Assembly: GCA_946408295.1 (NCBI GenBank)
Contig: CAMJRT010000056.1
Coordinates: 1 to 7,127 of the forward strand
Reading direction: 5' to 3'
Origin: an uncultured Bacteroidales bacterium
Lineage (GTDB): Bacteria; Bacteroidota; Bacteroidia; Bacteroidales; UBA932
Length of the DNA: 7,127 nt
Below are positions 4,211 through 7,127 of the stretch, piece by piece (the stretch's first letter is position 1; every line of letters begins with the position of its first letter). The notes below the pieces were generated by a model, which was not told the origin of the DNA, did not search any database, and saw only the letters and a program-made list of their open reading frames with translations. Made by a program: the position numbers and the translations under genes.

Positions 4211-7127
4211 TTATTGGATATTGCCGAGATAATAATTTGCCCAGAGGTCGTCGTTGCGGTTTTTCAGGGCCTTGCGGAAACAACGGCGGGCAAACCATTT
4301 GTGGCCCAGCGCCAGTTGTCCGACTCCCTGGGTGTACCAGGCACGGGCGTTGATATCTTGTTCGTAAGGGCCTCTGTCGAAACTTTCCCAGAAACGCTGG
4401 ACATAATCCGTGACGGAATCCTTTCCCTGACGGACGATTGCTTTGTACATCTTCTTGACGGACGCCTTGCGGTCGAGTTTGCGCATCGCCAATCCTTTTT
4501 CGTAATTGTAGATGGCATCAGCCGGATGTACTTCCACTTCGGAAGCCTTGCGATAGTATTGGTCCGCTTCATCCTGACGCCCCAGTTTCTCATACGCAAG
4601 ACCGATATTATACCAGACCTGCGCATCACGGGCATAATACTCCAAATGGGCATAGCCGTGATTCTTCGGATATTCCTGGGAAAGAAGGGCGAACTTGAGC
4701 GCCTTCTCGTCATCTCCGTCCTTCCACGCTTTGAAAGTGGAGAGCAGGCAGGCGTCCACATAGATATCGTGGAGGTCTTCGATATGCTCGCGACGGGAGT
4801 AGAAACGGGTCAGGAGGGGTTCGAGAACGTCCTCGTATTCCCCGTGAAGAATGCGCTGGCGGATGGCCCGCGTCTCGGAGTCGTACCGCTTCTGATAGAG
4901 CTCTTCGCGGCCGGCAAAGAGGTTGTAACGCTCGATGAGCGGAGCGTTGACGAGTTCCATAATTTCGTCGCACTCGGCGAGGAAGAGGGCGTTGCCATCC
5001 TTGTCCGCGCTGATGGCGTGACGATAGCAATCGATGGCACGGTCATAGTCGGAAGCGTCTTTCTGTTTGCCTTCGTTGCGGAAGCGCCAGTACCATCCGA
5101 GATTGCGCCAGGCCATCGCGAACTCCGGCTGCAGACGCACGGCTTCTTCCCAGCATTTCAGGGAACGCTCCGGCTGTTTCTGATACCAGAGGTCGCCGAG
5201 ATAGTACCAGGTGATGGCGCTATCCGGCATATATTCGAGGGCTTTTTCCAGCACGCGGGCCGTTTCCAGACGGAACGGGAAGACATAGTCGGAGGAGAGG
5301 GAAGCAGCCTGACGGAAGCAACGTTCCGCGGCATTGCGGTCCCCTTCGCCGTCGGCCATCCAGCCCAGCCAATAACTGACGGTCGGATGCGCCTTGAGAG
5401 AAGCGGCCTCGTTCAGGACGGCCTTGGCATCGGCACGGAAGCCGTTGGCCAGATAGTAAAGGGCCAGTTCGAGATAACTCTCGCTCTCGCCGCGAAGCAG
5501 TTTCCGCAGATCGGAAGCCGGGCGGGCGCCGAGCAGGGACAATTCGCGCATCGCATAATAGTTGAGCGGATCAAGGGCGAGCACGTCCCCGGCCTGGGCC
5601 TTGGCGGCCGCCTTGTCGCCGGCCTTGCGCAGGAGGCTGGTACGGAGATTCATCGCATCGACGTTCATTCCGTTGTAACGGACGGCCATCGTCGCTTCCT
5701 GGAGAGCCTGGACGTCATTGCCGAGGATGCTGGAAATCTGTGCCAACTGGAAATAGGAAGGAGATGCGTAGGCATAGTCCCAAGCCGCCCGATACAGGGT
5801 ATCGACGGCGTCGTGCCAGCGGCATTCGTCCTTGAGGATGAGACCGACATTGTACATAGCCTCACCGTCGGAAGGACGGGTGTAATGGGCAGTCTGGCGG
5901 GCGACGGCCTTGCGCAGGCAATCCTTCGCCTTGCCGTACTCCCCTGCCTTGCGGTAAAGGATACCCATCTGCGTATTGGAACGCACGTCACCGGGATCGC
6001 GGCGCAGGACTTCCAGGAAATAGTCGGTCGGATCGACGTGGGCCTGATGGAACTGGAGGTTGCGCATACCGATGTAGTAGCACTCTTCCGTATTCTTCAC
6101 GCTCTTGGGATCGGGATTGACCGGCTGAAGGTCTTCGGGAAGCGGCTTGGAGAGGTCGTGCTTGTAAGGATGATACTGAATCAGTTCCTCTCCGTCGGCG
6201 GCATACAGATGCAGGGTCAGGGCCGTGGGCTCCTTCACCTGGTCGGCGGACAGTTTGAAATCATCGGCAAAAGGCTTGTCGGGAGCCATCAGGGCGGAAC
6301 GTGAGTACAGCACCTGCTCGCCGAGCGTTACTTCCACACGGGCGCCTTTGCGGATTTGCGTGACGTTGGCAGCCACGTGAACGGCCCCGGAGGGGTCGAT
6401 ATCCATATTGACGGTCGCCTTCTCATTGCCCCGGTTCACGTGACGGAGATTGCGGATACCGTACCAGTACGCCGTAAACTCCTTCGTCTCATACGGATTG
6501 ATCCAGCAGTAGTCGGGCTGGTTGTCGGAATAGGCGGAGGTCATCAGTTCCACATAGGGACCGTCGCTGTCGGTCAGCACCTCGCAATCCCAACTGTGGC
6601 CGTAATTCTTCGGGCCCCAGGTCCAGAATTTACCGCCTTTGTTGATGTTGTGGTTGCCCGCCAGCATTGTTCCCGCATCCTTGCCGTAGTCATAACCTCC
6701 GACGAAATCGTCCTGAAGGTCATAAATGAAGACGGAGTCTCCCATCAGGGACGGCAGGTTTCTCCAATAACTGATGTCGCGGCCGATGAAGTCCGGATTG
6801 CCTTTGTAAGGCGTCTGGGGAACGGGCCAGTTGATAAAACTGAGTTTGTGGTGGAACATACCGTATTCCGTGGACTCCGGGAAGACAATCTGATAGTTCT
6901 CATTGGAGTGGGTAGCGACGTTATTCCAATGCAGCATCGAGTTGCGGTCGGGGCTGTCGTTGAAGAAACGGCCCGTCACTTCGATGTAGGACTTGTCGGG
7001 ATAGAGGGTCATACCTACGGCCCAACTCATCCGGTGACGGCGTTCCACTTCTCCGACCCAAATCGTCTTCGATCCGTCCCCGTTGTCGGTGAGTCGCCAG
7101 TCGATGGGAAACTGGCTTGTCCCGCGG
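4211..7127 (-). CDS. DUF5107 domain and tetratricopeptide-repeat protein (5' end outside window)
   Basis: The frame is open from the right edge to the TAA at 4213-4211 and gives 971 visible residues. The GTG at 7048-7046 is not the start: 26 further residues upstream fit the same domain. Numbering from the edge, residues 1 to about 225 match the later part of DUF5107, with NVATHSNENYQ (69-79), WTWGP...SWD (168-180), GPYVELM and SDNQPDY (189-206) and PYETKEF...YWYGI (211-224). A short region that looks beta-rich follows. From about residue 345 to the end there are TPR-like helical pairs, for example LRRDPGDVRSNTQMGILYR (374-392), WYYLGDLW...ALRLQPEF-type repeats near 640-670, and WYNIGLAYEKLGRQDEA near 838-854. 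Related proteins are usually about 1000-1100 residues, so perhaps 100-200 residues are missing, including any signal peptide. The biochemical role is not established. From memory, family members sit near sugar-use genes and the N-terminal fold has been likened to sugar-binding mutarotase-like domains, so carbohydrate recognition is a reasonable but unproven guess. The sensor gene starts 24 bases downstream, suggesting one operon. Confidence 0.93.
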   Translation of the reverse strand, partial: RGTSQFPIDWRLTDNGDGSKTIWVGEVERRHRMSWAVGMTLYPDKSYIEVTGRFFNDSPDRNSMLHWNNVATHSNENYQIVFPESTEYGMFHHKLSFINWPVPQTPYKGNPDFIGRDISYWRNLPSLMGDSVFIYDLQDDFVGGYDYGKDAGTMLAGNHNINKGGKFWTWGPKNYGHSWDCEVLTDSDGPYVELMTSAYSDNQPDYCWINPYETKEFTAYWYGIRNLRHVNRGNEKATVNMDIDPSGAVHVAANVTQIRKGARVEVTLGEQVLYSRSALMAPDKPFADDFKLSADQVKEPTALTLHLYAADGEELIQYHPYKHDLSKPLPEDLQPVNPDPKSVKNTEECYYIGMRNLQFHQAHVDPTDYFLEVLRRDPGDVRSNTQMGILYRKAGEYGKAKDCLRKAVARQTAHYTRPSDGEAMYNVGLILKDECRWHDAVDTLYRAAWDYAYASPSYFQLAQISSILGNDVQALQEATMAVRYNGMNVDAMNLRTSLLRKAGDKAAAKAQAGDVLALDPLNYYAMRELSLLGARPASDLRKLLRGESESYLELALYYLANGFRADAKAVLNEAASLKAHPTVSYWLGWMADGEGDRNAAERCFRQAASLSSDYVFPFRLETARVLEKALEYMPDSAITWYYLGDLWYQKQPERSLKCWEEAVRLQPEFAMAWRNLGWYWRFRNEGKQKDASDYDRAIDCYRHAISADKDGNALFLAECDEIMELVNAPLIERYNLFAGREELYQKRYDSETRAIRQRILHGEYEDVLEPLLTRFYSRREHIEDLHDIYVDACLLSTFKAWKDGDDEKALKFALLSQEYPKNHGYAHLEYYARDAQVWYNIGLAYEKLGRQDEADQYYRKASEVEVHPADAIYNYEKGLAMRKLDRKASVKKMYKAIVRQGKDSVTDYVQRFWESFDRGPYEQDINARAWYTQGVGQLALGHKWFARRCFRKALKNRNDDLWANYYLGNIQ

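Noticed and set aside
4214..6304. 696-residue plus-strand open frame
   Set aside because: Codon-aligned antisense to the TPR protein; it looks like a hydrophobic, valine/isoleucine-rich mirror of the sense codons and carries no family motif.
7046..7048. GTG as start of the DUF5107 protein
   Set aside because: The same frame stays open for 26 more codons to the window edge with sequence that continues the DUF5107 domain, so the real start is outside the window.
1..7127. RNA genes, CRISPR arrays, insertion sequences or attachment sites
   Set aside because: Nearly every base lies within three recognised minus-strand genes; I saw no repeat-spacer pattern, terminal inverted repeats, tRNA-like folds or transposase motifs.

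Overview
The window looks like a piece of a Bacteroidota (Bacteroidales-type) chromosome. The main evidence is a one-piece hybrid two-component system of the Reg_prop / Y_Y_Y / histidine kinase / receiver / AraC type, an architecture typical of gut and environmental Bacteroidota. Supporting signs are a lipoprotein whose N-terminus resembles fimbrillin-like surface proteins of that phylum, and start sites without clear Shine-Dalgarno sequences. Base composition is GC-rich for the phylum (judged by eye at mid to upper fifties percent), so a GC-rich lineage such as Alistipes-like or an uncultured gut or rumen group is plausible. The genus cannot be fixed from this sequence.

Layout: everything is on the minus strand and tightly packed, so transcription runs from high to low coordinates. 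First (7127-4211) is a large DUF5107 plus tetratricopeptide-repeat protein; its start lies beyond the right edge. After 24 untranslated bases comes a complete 1319-residue hybrid two-component sensor/regulator (4186-227). Its stop codon overlaps the start of a lipoprotein gene (230 to the left edge) in an ATGA arrangement, and only 76 codons of that gene are inside the window. There is no intergenic region longer than 24 bases, and no RNA gene, insertion sequence, CRISPR array, terminator or convincing promoter. Several long open frames on the plus strand are codon-aligned shadows of the real genes.

How the genes may work together (inference): the hybrid sensor has a predicted periplasmic double beta-propeller that would bind a glycan breakdown product, and an AraC DNA-binding output inside the same polypeptide. 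Such proteins normally switch on polysaccharide-utilisation genes. The upstream DUF5107 protein belongs to a family I recall near carbohydrate-metabolism genes, and the downstream lipoprotein is probably displayed on the outer membrane. The three genes look like one transcription unit, possibly the regulatory edge of a polysaccharide-utilisation locus. No SusC, SusD, glycoside hydrolase or transporter lies inside the window, so the substrate cannot be named. I see no clearly new system. The most notable points are the linkage of DUF5107 to a hybrid sensor and the coupling of the sensor to a surface lipoprotein.
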